Shown here one piece after another: positions 39,747-54,381 of a stretch of 64,000 nucleotides of DNA. The notes beneath the pieces are model-generated. The model saw only the letters and a list, made by a program, of their open reading frames with translations. It was not told where the DNA came from and did no database searches. The stretch is from the NCBI GenBank assembly GCA_029783825.1, contig JAREIK010004354.1, positions 1 through 64,000 of the forward strand. The letters run 5' to 3'. How positions within the stretch are numbered: position 1 is the first letter of the stretch; the number at the start of each line of letters is the position of its first letter. Made by a program: the position numbers and the translations under genes. This stretch comes from Sapria himalayana. Its lineage: Eukaryota; Streptophyta; Magnoliopsida; Malpighiales; Rafflesiaceae.

Positions 39747-41864
39747 ATGACAAATACACCTGACACGTATTTAAATTTGGAAAATGAAAATATTACACAA
39801 AGGTCTGAGGCTACTGAAACTTTGGTTTCTCTAGTCGTCGCAACCCAAAGTTCTAAAAACAAAAAACTAGGACTTCTGTAGTTTGGACTCATTTTAAAAT
39901 CATAACACAAAAAAATGTTAGGGGTGAGGAACAAGAAATGACACAGTGCAGATATTGTATGGGACTATTAACATGCAAGAGTTCATTTGGGACTAGGCAC
40001 CTTAAGAGGCATGCCGAATTATGCACCAAAAAATATGGACCCTTAGATCCTATGCAAACCCAACTTGGCACTACATTTTTTGAGACTGGATCGAGTACAG
40101 TCTCAAAGTCTACTCCCTTCGTATACTCTAGCGAGTTGGGTAGGGACGACATGGCCAGGCTCATCACATTGATGGGTCTTCAGATCAGATTTTCGGAAGA
40201 TCCAATGGTAGTGCACATCATGCAGACTTATTTTCAGCCTTCCTATTGTAGGATTCCTAGGTCCACATCTAGGAATTTCATACTAAAGATATATAAGTTA
40301 GAAAAACAAAAAATAATTAAGGAATTTATGACATATAGTGAGTGGAATGGTGTCCGTGACGTCCGATATATGGACAAGTCACGATGATTCTTCTTATGCA
40401 TGTCTCACGAGTCACTATGTAGATTCTAACTGGACAATCAATAAAAAAATTTTAGGATTCACTGAGATTCTTCATCCTCATGATGGCCCGGCCATTTTTC
40501 AGTGTATGATAAAAATCTTCAGGGAATATAAAATTCAAAATAAAATTTTTAGTGTCACATTCGATAACGCTTCTAATAATGGAGTAGCGATCAATATGTT
40601 TGTTAGGAATATTAGAGACGCACCATTAGGAGAGATCTTTCATGTCAGATGCATGTGTCATGTGATTAACCTGATTGTTCAAGCGGGTATGAAGGTGTGT
40701 TCCCCCGCGTTGGATTATATACGCAATGCACTAAAATATATTCGCACTCCTCGCAGACAACAAGAGTTTGGTAGTCTCTGTTTGTCTGTGAATCTTAAGA
40801 AGAAGAAATTCCAATCCGATGTGAGACATAGTTGGAATTACACGTACCTGATGTTGGAATCATGTGTTGGATACGAACACGTGATATCCGACTACTTCAA
40901 TAGTAAGAGTGACGAATTTATTATTGACGACATTGACTGGGCTTCAAAAATTTCATTTATAAAATTCCTAAAAATTTTTTATGACATGACGAACATGTGT
41001 TCGTCGGTTTATACGCCCACCACTTGCTTTGCACTCCGGTGCATATGCAACATTAGCAGCATGTTTAGGAAGTATCTAGCTGACCCGACGCTTAGCCATA
41101 TGGTTGCAGAGATGGAGACCAAGTACTTGAAGTACTGGTCCACCGTTCCATCTCTTTATTGCCTCGCTGCATGCATGGACCCTAGGGTTAAGGTGGAAGG
41201 GGTAGAAAACACCCTGACTTTCATTTCCTCGTGCATGAACGTGGAAGAGCCACCTGAAGGGTTCATTCATGAGAAGTTGACTGACCTGTTCACATACTAC
41301 GATACTAGGTATGGTGGTGGTAGTAGTGAGACTGTGATTACGAACATTGATACCTTATTCGTAGATGATGATTTTTCCATTCAGCTAGCGAGGGGGAAAC
41401 GTAGGGGTGGACCATCACATAGGAGCGAGATGTCTCGGTACTTAGATACCGATTACTGCTCAGTCCTATCACATTCTAATACTAAGAATCTTGATTTATT
41501 ACTGTGGTGGAAATCATATGAGTCCACCTTTCCCGTGCTATCTAGGATGACACGGGATCTACTGCCTCCTCCGGTGTCGAGCGTAGCATCGGAGTCTACT
41601 TTTTCTATTGCAGTGAACGTGATTTCAGATAGGAGATCGAGATTACGTCTAGATATGGTTGAGACCTTGGCATGTTTGAAGGATTGAGAGTAATTGAGAT
41701 TTAGCATCCATGATCGTGCTAGAGCTAGGACTGGGACTGGCACTGCAGTCGCATCCACATCCACTACGATGGCGGAAGAGTTGATTGCCGACAATGATGA
41801 TCCATTTGATACTGATCTTGATGTTGTGGCTGATGATTCTCATGATATGCCGATTGACGATTGA
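39747..41864 (+). pseudogene. hAT transposase (BED finger, catalytic core, C-terminal dimerisation domain), inactivated
   Basis: The transposase cuts hAT ends. The reading frame seems to start at ATG 39747 (MTNTPDTYLNLENENIT) and shifts by one near 39860-39880 into a BED zinc finger: WTHF, then CRYC (39947-39958) and HLKRH (39998-40012), a C-x2-C...H-x3-H pattern. A second shift near 40340 is needed to enter the core, which begins SVTSDIWTS and continues with FDNASNN, CMCHVINLIVQAG and CMDPRVKVEGVEN. The hATC dimerisation region follows (LLWWKSYESTFPVLSRM, SSVASESTFSIAVN, RSRLRLDMVETLACLKD). A TGA at 41685 stands where Trp (TGG) is usual and a TAA at 41691 follows; beyond them the frame stays open to an acidic tail ending at 41864. 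Two frameshifts and two stops make it a pseudogene. Confidence 0.93.
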
Positions 41865-42289
41865 TGATGATATGCTGTTTTTTGTTTTCGATGTTTTTTT
41901 ATTGATTGTATTTGTACGCTTTGTTTGTACGTTGTGTTGAATCTTGAAACTGATACTTGTTTTGTTCGGACCTTCGTTTTCAAATGGATGATTGGTAATT
42001 TTTCATTTGTGTTGTTTAATTTTTTTTAATTTTTATTTTTACAAACATAATGTATTGATTCATTTTTTTACGATTTAAATTTTATTTTAAAAATTAATAA
42101 CTTTAATATATAATTAATAAATATAATAAAAGTTAAACTAAATTGAATTTGATAAAAAAATTTCTAAACTTTGTTTTTTTATTTAATTTTTATTTTTAAC
42201 ATTTTTAAAAATATTTATATTTAATACTGTTTGTCTATACACTTAAGCATTACAATATATAAAATTTTTTTTTTAAAAAAAAATTTCTG
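41865..42289. other. AT-rich 3' untranslated region of the hAT element
   Basis: T-rich sequence follows the transposase stop codons (TGATGATGA at 41862) and runs up to the GC-rich 3' subterminal repeats. Nothing else was recognised. Confidence 0.7.
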
Positions 42290-42480
42290 CCTCTCGAGTC
42301 TCGGGTCTGCCTCTGCCTTGGCCTGTATGGCCAGGCCAGGCCCGACTATTTTTAAACCATGCCGGGCCGGGCACGGCACGGTACAGTAACCGTGCCGTGT
42401 CGGGCCCGGCACGGTAGCATGACCGTGCCCTAAAAAAACAGGCCTGGCCGGGCCGGCCCGGCACGGTTTAAAAACCTCTA
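42290..42480. repeat. GC-rich 3' subterminal repeats and terminal repeat of the hAT element
   Basis: Motifs GGCCAGGCC, GCCGGGC, GGCACGG and CCGTGCC mirror those of the 5' end, and the element closes with AAAACCTCTA. The next eight bases are the near-duplicate of the left target site. Confidence 0.88.
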
Positions 42481-43458
42481 TGTCTACCTAATGATCTATT
42501 TATTTGTCTATCTATATATCTCTGAATCTAAGTATCAATCTATCTATATATCTATCTATTTATCTATCTAACTTCCTATTTATCAATCTATCAAACTATA
42601 TATATGTCTATATGTATATCTATCAATCTATCTATATATCTATCTATCTATTTGTCTATATATCTATTTATCTATATTTATATCTACTATCTTTCTATGA
42701 ATTTATCTATTTGTCTATCTATCTGTCTATCCATATAACTATCTATCAAACTATCCATCTATTTATCTATCTATTTATCAATCAATCTGTCTATATTGAT
42801 TTGTATATCAAATTAATTTTTTAATTATCTATTTTTCTATGTCTATTTATTTATTTATCTATCTATCTATCTTTTTAACTATCTATCTATTTTTCTAGTT
42901 GTCTATGTATTTATCTATCTATTGATCTATTTTTCTAATTGTATATATATTTATTTGTCTATAAGTGTATTTGTCTATATGTGAATCTTACTATTATCAT
43001 ATGTATTCTTGTGAATATGTAGCTACCTATCTATCTATCTATTTATCTATCTATTTGTCAATGTGTCTATGTTTCTACATGTCTAAATATCTATTTGACT
43101 ATCTATTTATCTATCTAACTATCTATTTGTCTATCTGTCTATATGTCTATCTCACTAGCTATGTTTTTTTAATTAGTCGACTTGTTTATCAATTTATATA
43201 TCTATCATTCTTTCTATTTCTCTATCTGTGAATTTGTCTATCATTCTATCTATCTATCTATCAATCTATCACTCTGTCTATTTGTTGATCTAGCAATATA
43301 TCTATCTGTTTATTTGTTTATTTATCTAAATGACTATATGTCTATGCATCTATCTATCTATACAACTATCTTTCTTTCTATCTATCTGTTTAACTATCTA
43401 TCTATCAAACTATCTAACTATCTATCTATCAATCTATTAGAGAATCTTTCTATCTGTA

Positions 43459-43497
<39 letters not shown>

Positions 43498-44068
43498 GTC
43501 TATATATCTATCATTCTATTGTCTTTATATCTATTTGTCTAACTATCTATCATTCTAGCTATCTATATGTCTATCTTTCAATCTATCTGTCTATTTCCCT
43601 ATCTATCTATATATCTATCTTTTTATTTGTTTATTTATCTAAATGTCTATATGTATATTTATCTATCTTGGTAACTATCTATCTATCAGTCGAACTATCT
43701 AACTATCTTTATTTAATTTTATCTATAAGTCAATTTGTCTATCTATTAAACTATCTTAATACCTTTTAGACTATTTGTCAATTTTTCAATCAATCTATCT
43801 ATCTATATGTGTATCTATCAATCTGTTTATTAATTTGTCTATCTATCTGTCTATCAATCACTTTTTCTATCCTTCTTTCAATCTATCTATCAAATTGTTT
43901 ATCTATATGTCTATCTATCTATCTATGTAACTATCTAACTATCTATCTATCTATTTATCTATATATCTGTCAAACTATCTATCTATCTATCAGTAAATTT
44001 GTCTATCTATAAACTATCTTACTTCAATTTAGTATATTAGTCTATATTTCTAACTATCTATCTATCTA

Positions 44069-44140
44069 TGTGTGTATTTATCTATCTATCTATGTGTGTA
44101 TTTATCTATCTATCTATGTGTATATTTATCTATCTATCTA
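44069..44140. repeat. Higher-order repeat in the satellite, 3 x 24 bp
   Basis: The unit GTGTGTATTTATCTATCTATCTAT-type (24 bp) occurs three times in a row, the third with one change. It shows that segments longer than the tetranucleotide have been duplicated. Confidence 0.85.
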
Positions 44141-44831
44141 TATGTCTATGTGCCTATATATCTATGTGTTTATCTGTCTATATGCCAATCTATCTATTTG
44201 GCTATCATTCTATCTTTATTTCTAGGTATGTATTTAGGTATGTATCTATCTATCTATCTATATATCTGTCTATTAGTTTATCGGACTATCTTTCAATTTG
44301 TATATCTATCTATCTATCTCATTGTCAATCTATCTATCTTCTTTATGTATATTTGTCTATCTATATATATGTCAATCTATTTATATGTTATCTATCTATC
44401 TATCAATCGATCTATTTCACTATCTCTCTATTTGTAAATATCAATATATTTTTATCTATCTGTCTATCTATATATCTATTTATCAATTTATCTATCTATC
44501 TAATTATCTGTCTATATGCCAATCTTTCTATTGGTCTAACTATCAATCAACCTATATTGCTTTTATCTTTCTATATTCCTATCTATCTATATATATGACT
44601 ATTGATTAATATATTTGTCTATCTTTCTATTTGTCTCTTTGTCTATTTGTTTATTTATCTATCTATCTATCTCTCTCTCTATATGTCTATTTATATTTGC
44701 CTTTTAATATATTTATTACTATATCAATATGTCTATATCTATATTTGTATATCTATTTATCAATCTATGTATCTGACTATCTATTGATATGTCGATATAT
44801 CTATGTATATAACTATTTATCTGTCTATTTA

Positions 44832-44874
<43 letters not shown>

Positions 44875-46715
44875 TATTTATTTATTTATTTATTTTTCTA
44901 TATCTCTAAGTGACTATTTGTTTATCTATTTATCTTTTTATCTATCAATTGACTATATGTCTATTTGTATATCAATCAACCTATTTATCTATGTGTATAT
45001 ATATATATATATATATATTATTTATTTATTTATTATTTATCTATATCTTTATCAATTTATTTATTTGTCTTTCTATCTATGTGTCTATTTGATTATCTAT
45101 ATATATGTATAGTTGTCTATCAATCTATCAATATATCAATTTATAGATCTATATTTCTATTATCCTATCTATCTATCTATATGTCTATCTATTTGTCTAT
45201 CTGTCTATGTCACTAATTGTCTTTTATCTATTAGTCAATCTATTTATCTATCTATCTTTCTTTCTTTCTATCCTTCTATCTATTAATCAATTTATCCATT
45301 TGTTTAAGTGTTTATTTGTCTATCTATCTATTTATATTACAATCTATATATCTATCTATATATCTATCTATATATCTAGATATATATCAGTGTATTTATC
45401 TATTTTTCTATCTCTCAATCTTTTAATATATTTATCTATCAAAAGGTGAATATATTTATATATCTATCTATCTATCTATTAGTCTAATAATCTAATAATC
45501 TTACTATCTAACTAATTATTTTTCAAGCTATCTATCTGTGCATCTATCTATCTATCAAACTATCTAACTGTCTATTACTTTATTAGAATATTTGTCAATT
45601 TGTCTATCTAACTATCAATCTTTTTATGTATCTATGTGTCTATTTATCTATCTATCTATCAGTCTATCTCTCTATCATCTATTTTATATCTTTATATCTA
45701 TTTATCTATCTATTTATTTATCTATTTATCTATTTATCTATCTATTTGTCTATTTATCTATGTCTCTATATGTGAGCTTGTCTATCTATCTATTTGTCTA
45801 TATTTATTTGGGTCTATGTGTGTATATGTTTATGTGTCTATCTGTCTATTTTTCAACCTATCTATCTATCTATCTATCTCATTATCTTTATAATTGTCTA
45901 TCTATTAAATTTTATATCTATCTATCTCTCTATATATCTATCTATTATTCTATATTTCTTTCTATAATTCTATCTATCTATCTAACTGTATGTCTATCTA
46001 TCTATTTATGTATGTATCCATCTTTATATCTATTTATTATCTATCTATCTATCATTCTTTCTATATATGTATTTGCATATCTATGTATCTGTCTATCCAT
46101 TTATTTACTTATATACCTATCTAAGTCATTCAGTCTATGTATCTATCTATCTGTCTGTCTGTTTATTTAACTATCTATCTTTCAATCTGTTTCTTTATCA
46201 ATCTAACTATTCATCTATGTGTCTATTTACCTATCTACCAATCTACCTATAGGCCTATCTATCTATTTATTTATCTATGTATTTATCTATATATCTATAT
46301 ATCTATCTATGTATCTATCAATTTGTCTATCTGTGTATATGTATACCTATCTATATGTCAATATTTCTATCTATCTATCTATAATCAATCTATATGTATA
46401 TATTCTATCTGTCTATCTTTCTATCTTTTTGTCAATTAGTATATCAACCTTTCTGTTATGTGACTATCTGTCTTTTAATTTGTCTTTCTATTAGTCTATG
46501 TGTCTAACTATCTATCTGTCTGTCTGTCTCTCTGTCTGTGTATCAGTCTAACTATAGAATTGTATATCTATCTATCTCTCTACATGTCTATCATTCAATC
46601 AATCAATCAATCTATCTATCTATATAATTGTCTATATGTCTATATGTCTATATGTATATTTATGTATCTATTTGTCAATATTTCTATCTATCTATCTATG
46701 TAACTATCTAACTAT

Positions 46716-46787
46716 CTAAGTATCTATCTTTGTATCTGTCTATTTATCTATCTAAGTATCTATCTTTGTATCTATCTATTTATCTAA
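46716..46787. repeat. Higher-order repeat in the satellite, 2 x 36 bp
   Basis: Two adjacent 36-bp units start CTAAGTATCTATCTTTGTAT and differ at two positions. Confidence 0.88.
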
Positions 46788-46837
46788 CTATCTAACTATC
46801 TTTCTATCTATCAATCTTCCTTTCAAAATGTACACAA

Positions 46838-46877
<40 letters not shown>

Positions 46878-48065
46878 CCATCTGTGTATCTATCATTCAA
46901 TCTATCTAACTATCTGACTACCTATCTTTTTGTATATATGTATATCTATTTAATTGAATATGTTCGATCTATCTATCTGTTTGTCTATAAATCTATCGAT
47001 CTTTATGTTAATCTATCTATCATCTATCTATTTATCTATCTATCTTTCTATATTTCCGTATATTTATTTATCTATCTATTTGTGCACATCTATATTTTTC
47101 AACCTATCACTTTGTCAAACTGTATATGTATCAATTAATGATTATATATATATATATATATATGTCTTTATATCTATCTGTCTATTTATATAATTGTCTA
47201 ACTTTCTAACTCAATCTATCTATTTTTCTATTAATTTGGCTCACTATATTTTTCAATTTATCTATTTGTCTATATGTCAATCTAAGTGTGTGTATATATA
47301 TATATATCTATCTATCTATGTGTTTACATATATATTTATCTATCACTATTCATCTATCTGTCTATCTATCTATCTATTCATCTTTCTATCTATATATCTC
47401 TCTATAAGTCTATTTGTCTAACTTCTATCTATATGTCTATATTTCTATCTATCTTATCTATCTATTTGTCTATCTATTTATCTATGTGCCTATCTATCTA
47501 ACAAACAATCTATCTATCTATCTATCTATCTATTTATCTATCTATTTTTCTGTTTATATATATATATATATATATATATCTTTTTGTCTATCTGGCTAAC
47601 TATATATCTAATTATCTCTCTATATATATGCCTATAAGTATATTTGTCTATATCTTTATCTATCTATATATCTTTTAATTTCTCAATCTATCAATCTTTA
47701 TGCATATCTTTTAGTCTATTAGTCGATTAGTTTATGGGTATATCTATCTATCTATTAATATATTTATCTATCTATATGTCTATCAAGATACCTTTCTAAT
47801 TGTATATCTATCTATACGTCTATTATTCTATCTATCTATCTATCTATTTATCTATATATTTGTATATCTGTATATCTATCTATATGTCTTTCAATATAAC
47901 TATATATCTGTCTTTATGTCTATTTGATTATATTTCGATCTGTCTATCTTTCTATCAATGTAATTGTCTAACTATATATCTTTATATGTTTATTTATCAA
48001 ACTATCTAACTATCTTTTTTTCTATCAGTATATCTATCAATCTGTATATATATATATATATATAT

Positions 48066-48096
<31 letters not shown>

Positions 48097-51000
48097 TATT
48101 TATATTTATATTTATATATATCCATCCATCCATCAATCTATCTATCTATTTATATATTTGTCTAAGAGTCTATTAGTGTATCTGTATATCTATATGTTTG
48201 TCTATCTATCTTTCTATATATTTGTCGATATGTCTATCCATGTATTATTCTATTTATATATCTATTTGACTGTCTATCAATCTATATATCTATCTAACTA
48301 TCTATATATCTATCTATTTATCTATCTATCTGAATATTTATCTATATGTTTAAATGTCTATTTGTCTATATATCTCTAAATTTATCTATTTATCTATCTA
48401 TTTAACTATCTATCTATTTATTTCTCTGTGTATCAATCTATTTTTGTACATGTGTATGTATATATTTGTCTATCTCTCTATCTTTCAATTTATCAATCTA
48501 TTTATCTATCAATCTTTGAATCTATCTATATCTCTATCTATCTATCTTTATATCTATTTTTCTAAATGTTTAACTATCTATCTATCTATTTATCAATATG
48601 TATATCTATCAAACTATCTAATAGTCTAAAAGTTTATTTGTCCATTTATATAACTATCTATATATTTATTAGTCTATGTGTCTCTCTATCAATTTGTTTA
48701 TCTATCTATCTATCTATCTATTTGTGTATCTCTCTATCTATATATCTATTCATCTTTATATATGTATATCTATTTATCTGTGTATCTATCAATCTTTCAA
48801 TCTATCAATCAATATCTGTGTCTATGGGTGTATGGTTTTTGTGTATATCTAAGTATCTATCAGTCTATCTATCTATCTATCAACCTATCTATCTATCAAC
48901 CTATCTATCTATCTTTTTATTTTTTGGTTTGTCTATATGTCTATCTATCTATATATCTATATATTTATCTATCTATATATCTATATATCTATCTATCTGT
49001 CTATATATTTAGTAGTTTATTTGTATATCTGCCTATATGTCTATTTATTTATCTATTTATTTGTATATATATTTGTTTATTTAATTATATATCTGCATAT
49101 CCATCTCCTTATTTATTTATTTATTTATTTATCTATCTTTCAATAAATCTATCTATCTATCTATCTATTTATCTATCTATCTAGCTATTGATCTATCTAT
49201 ATATCTATTTATCTATCTATCTATATATCTATCTATCTATATGTCTTTTAGTCTATCTGCAAGTTAGTCTATGTATTTATATCTCTAACTATCAATCTAT
49301 CTATCTGTTTATCTATCTGTCTAATTGTATATCTATCTATCTATCTATCTATTTATCTATCTATATGTATATATTTCTATCTGTCTATATATATATATAT
49401 ATATATATATCCATCTGTATAACTATCTTTCAATTTATCTATCTATATATCTGTCTATTTATCTACCTATATGTCTATCTATCATACTTTCTATCTTTCT
49501 ATCTTTCTATCTGTCTATATGTATATGTAGCAAACTATCTATCTGTCCATCTATCTATCTATTTATATGTCTATCTATCGATATATATATATATATATTG
49601 ATCTATCTATCTGACTGTCTATCTATCACTCTATCTATGTGTCTGGCTATCTATCTATTTATCATTCTATCTATCTCTCTATCTATCTATATGTCTATGT
49701 CTCTATCTATCTCTCTATTTATCTATTTACATAACTATCTGTATATCTTTCCTATCTATCTATATGTTTATCTGCCTATTTATCTATCTATAAAATTATC
49801 TATTAATCTATCTATCTATTTGCCTATTTGCCTAAATTTCTCTTTATCTATCTATATATCTATCTCTCTATCTTTCTATCTATCTATCTATCTTTCTAGC
49901 TATCTATCTATCTTTTTATCTATTTATATATTTCTCTATCTATCTATCTGTCTAACTAACTATCTATCTTTCAATTTATTTATTTATCTACCTATCTATC
50001 TATGTTCTATTAATCTATTAATCTATCAGTCTATCTATTTATGTCTCTATGTATCTATTTGTCTATCAATTTATATTATTATTTGTTGATCTATCTATCT
50101 ATTAATCTTTCTGCCTATCTATCAATTTTCCTAAGAGTTTATTAGTCTATATGTCTATCTATCTATCTGTCTATCAATGAATTAATAAATCTATCTATCT
50201 ATCTATATGTGTGCCTATCTATCTGTCTATCGATATTTTTATCTATCTCTTTATCTATCTATCTTGTCTATATGTCTAATTGTATATTTATCTATCTGCC
50301 TATCTGTATATCTCTCTATTTATTTGTTTATTTATCTATCTTTCTATATGTATATCTATCTATCTATTTATCTATATATCTATGTATCTATCTATCAATT
50401 TCTCTATCTATCTTTAATTCTTTCAATCAATCTATATGTCTATCAGTCTATATCTTTATCTATATATTATTCTATCTATCTATATGTTTATGTGTCTATC
50501 CATCTATTTGTTTATCTATCTATCTATATGTTAATCTATCTATTTGTATAAAAACTTATTAGTTCAATTACTTATTTGTCTATCTATATATGTGTATTTC
50601 TATCTATCTTTATATCTATAAATTTATCTATCTATATGTGTATATCATTTTATATGTCTATCTATCTATTTGTCTATTTATCAATTTGTCAATTTAACGA
50701 TATCTCTATCTTTTATGTATCTAATTCAATAACTATCTAACTACCTATTAATATATCAATATATCTATTTGTGTGTCTCTATATCTAACTATTTAAATAT
50801 CTTTCTATCATTTAGTCTATAAGTCTATCAGTTTTTCTATTTATTTATATATCTATCTGTCTATCTTTCTATTTGCCTATATTTCTATTTGTCTATTTGT
50901 CTATATGTCTTTATATCTATCTAAGTCAATCTGCCTTTTTGTCTATCTATGTATCTATTTGTATATCTATATATCTATCTTAATGTCTATTTGTCTAACT

Positions 51001-52524
51001 ATCAAACTATCTATTTATCTAATTGTTTCTATCAATATATTTATCTATCAATCTTTCTATCTGTCTTTTTTTTATCTATGTAACTATCAATTTATCTTTC
51101 AATCATTAAGAATATGTGTCTATCCATCGATCTATTTATCTATCTATCTGTCTATCTATCTATCTATTTGTTTATCTATCTAATTATCTAACTGGTTATC
51201 AATTTATTTGTCTATATGCCTTTCTCTCTAATATCTATATGTCTATATGTCAATCTTTATATCTGTCTATTTGTATTTTTGTCTATCTATCAATCTATGA
51301 ATCTGTAAATCTATCTTTCTATCTAATTCACTAACTATCAAATTATCTATATATCTATCATTCTATCTATCTAACAATATAACTATTTTTCTATCTACCA
51401 TTCTATCAGGCTATCTATCTATCTATCTATCTCTATCCATTTGTCTATCTGTCAAATTGTGTATTTATCTATTTGTCTATCTATCTATTTATCTATCTAT
51501 TTATATATCTATTTGTCTATCAATTAATCTTTCTATCTTTCTATCTGTCTATCTGTCTATCAATCTATCTATATATCTATCTATCTATATATTTGTATAT
51601 CTGTATACCTATCTATTTTTATATCTATCTATATATCTATCTTATTATCTATAATTCAATCAATATATCAATATGTCTATAACTATTTTTCTATCTATCT
51701 AATTATCTATCTTTCTAATTTTTTATCTTTCTTACATACTATATATCTACCTATTAGTATATCAGTCTATCTATATATCTATTTAACTATTTATCTATTT
51801 ATGTGTCTATATGTGTATATGTCTATATGTCTATCTATCTATTTGTCTATTTGTCTATCTATATGTCTATCTATCTATTTATATATCTATATCTCTACTA
51901 TTATATCTATCTATCTATTTATCTATGTATCTATCTATACATCTATTTTTCTATCTATCTATTTGTTTATCTGTCTATGTTTCTATGTGTGTGTGTCTAT
52001 TTGTCTATATGTTTATCAGTCTATCTGTATATTTGTCAATTTATGTATCTCTCAATCTATCTATCTATGTAACTATTAAACTATCTATCTTTTATTTGTC
52101 TATCTGTCTACTTGTCTAACTATTTATTAGTCTATCAGTTAATCTATTTGTACACACACACACATACACACATATATATAAATACATAAATCTATTCATT
52201 TATCTATCAATCTATTTGTTTATATGAATATCTATCTATCTATTTGTCTATTTGCTTATCTATCTATTTGTCTATGTATCTATCTATTTGTCAATTTGAC
52301 TATCTATATGTCTATCTATCTATCTATCAATATTTCTACCTGTCTATCTATCTCTCTGTCAATCTAACTATCTTTCTATTTGCTTATATCTTTATATGTA
52401 TATTAGTTTATCATTTTATCTATCTATTTTTCTATCTATCTACTTATCAATCTATCAATCAAGCTATCTGTCTATTTATCTGTATGTCTATCTTTCAATC
52501 TTTTTGTCAATCAATCAATTTATC

Positions 52525-52564
<40 letters not shown>

Positions 52565-53711
52565 AATCTATCAATCTATCTATTTGTTTATTTATCATTC
52601 TATTTATCCATCTATCTATAAATATATATGTTTATTTTTTTTTCTATTAATCAATCAATATGTCTATTTGTCTATCTTTCTATTTGTATATTAGTCTATT
52701 TGTGTATAAGTTCTTGTCTATCGATCTATCTATCAGTCTATCTATTTATTTGCCTTTATATCTCACTATTTAACTATCTATATATCTATCAGTTTATCAA
52801 TCAATCTAGCTATCTCCCAGTCTATTTATCTAATTATTTGTCTATATGTCAATCTCTCAATCTATTTATATCTATCTATTTATTTTTCTATGTGTCTATT
52901 TATCTATGTTTTTATATGTCTATCTTTTTTTAGTCTATCTATTAGTCTATCTGTCTATCTATCTATATATCTATCTGTCAATCTATATATCTATCTGTCT
53001 ATCTATATATCTACCTATCTGTCTAATTGTCTATCTACCTATTTATCTATTTATCGATCTTTATATATTTTTTTATTTGTCTAACTTTTTATGTCTATTT
53101 GTTTCTCTCTATATATCTATCTATCTAGCTATAGTCTATCTATCTATATGTATATCAATCGACCTATATATATATATATATAGTTATTTATTTATTTATT
53201 TATTTAATTATATCTATCTATTTATTTATGTATTTATCTAAATGTCTATCTATCTATTTGTCTATCTTTCTATCTATCTAATTGTGTATCTATCTATCTG
53301 TCTATCTATTTAATGATATATTTGTCTATCTATCTTTCAATCTATCTGTCTACCTATTTGTCTGTCTATATATGTGTCTATGTATCTATCTATCTATCTA
53401 TTAGTAAATCTATCTATTGTCTATCTATCAATTTATCTATCTTTTTTTCTTTCCTTCTATCTATTAGTCTATCTATCTACTTATATATGTGTTTATCTAA
53501 CTATATGTCTATATATCATTATATATATCGGTCTATCTATCTATGTATCTATCTTTGTATCTATTTGTCTATCTATTTATCTATCTATTTATATCTCTAT
53601 TTAACAATCTAGCTATCTATTTATTTATTTATCTGACTATCTATCAATCTATCCATATGTCTATCTATCTAACTCTCTATCTCACTATTTGTCTACAAGT
53701 CTTTCTATCTT

Positions 53712-53762
<51 letters not shown>

Positions 53763-54346
53763 CTATATGCATATCTATCTATCGATCTATCTCACTATCT
53801 ATTTATCAATCTATGTAATTATAGAACTATTTATTTATCTATCTATCTATCTATTTGTCTATCTTTCAATCTGTCTATCGATCTATATTTCTTTATATCT
53901 ATCTATCGATATGTCTATCTATCTATATATTTATCTATCTATCTATTTGCTTATCTATCAATCAATCTATCTATATTTCTTTCTATCTATCGGTCAATCT
54001 GTCTTTTTATTTGTCTATCTATTTGTCTATCTATCTATCAATCTATCAATCTATCAATCTATCAGTCTATCACTCTATCAATCTATCTATGTATTTGTCT
54101 ATATGTCTATATGTCTATATGTATATCTATCTATCAATCTCTATATCTATGTAACTATCAGTTTATTTGTCTATCTATCTTTATATTTATTTGTTTATCA
54201 ATCTATCAATCTATATATTTGTCTATCTATTTATATATCTCTCTATCTAACGATCTATTTATCTTTCTATCTATTTGTCTATTTTTCTTTCATATTATCA
54301 ATCTATTTGATCTATCATTCTATTTGCTTATATGCTTATCTTCCTA

Positions 54347-54381
<35 letters not shown>

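Larger units (their letters stand above)
38945..42480 (+). mobile_element. hAT (Ac-type) transposon, 3.5 kb, with frameshifted transposase
   Basis: The element begins TAGAGGTGTCAA and ends AAACCTCTA, giving a 7-bp perfect terminal inverted repeat (TAGAGGT) typical of plant hAT elements. Flanking 8-mers TGTCTACA (38937-38944) and TGTCTACC (42481-42488) differ at one base and fit the 8-bp target duplication of hAT insertion, although TGTCTA is common in the satellite. Both ends are strikingly GC-rich with GCCCGGC/GGCACGG repeats, in contrast to the AT-rich host. The interior holds a transposase pseudogene on +. The near-intact ends and duplication suggest it is younger than the other elements here. 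Confidence 0.93.
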
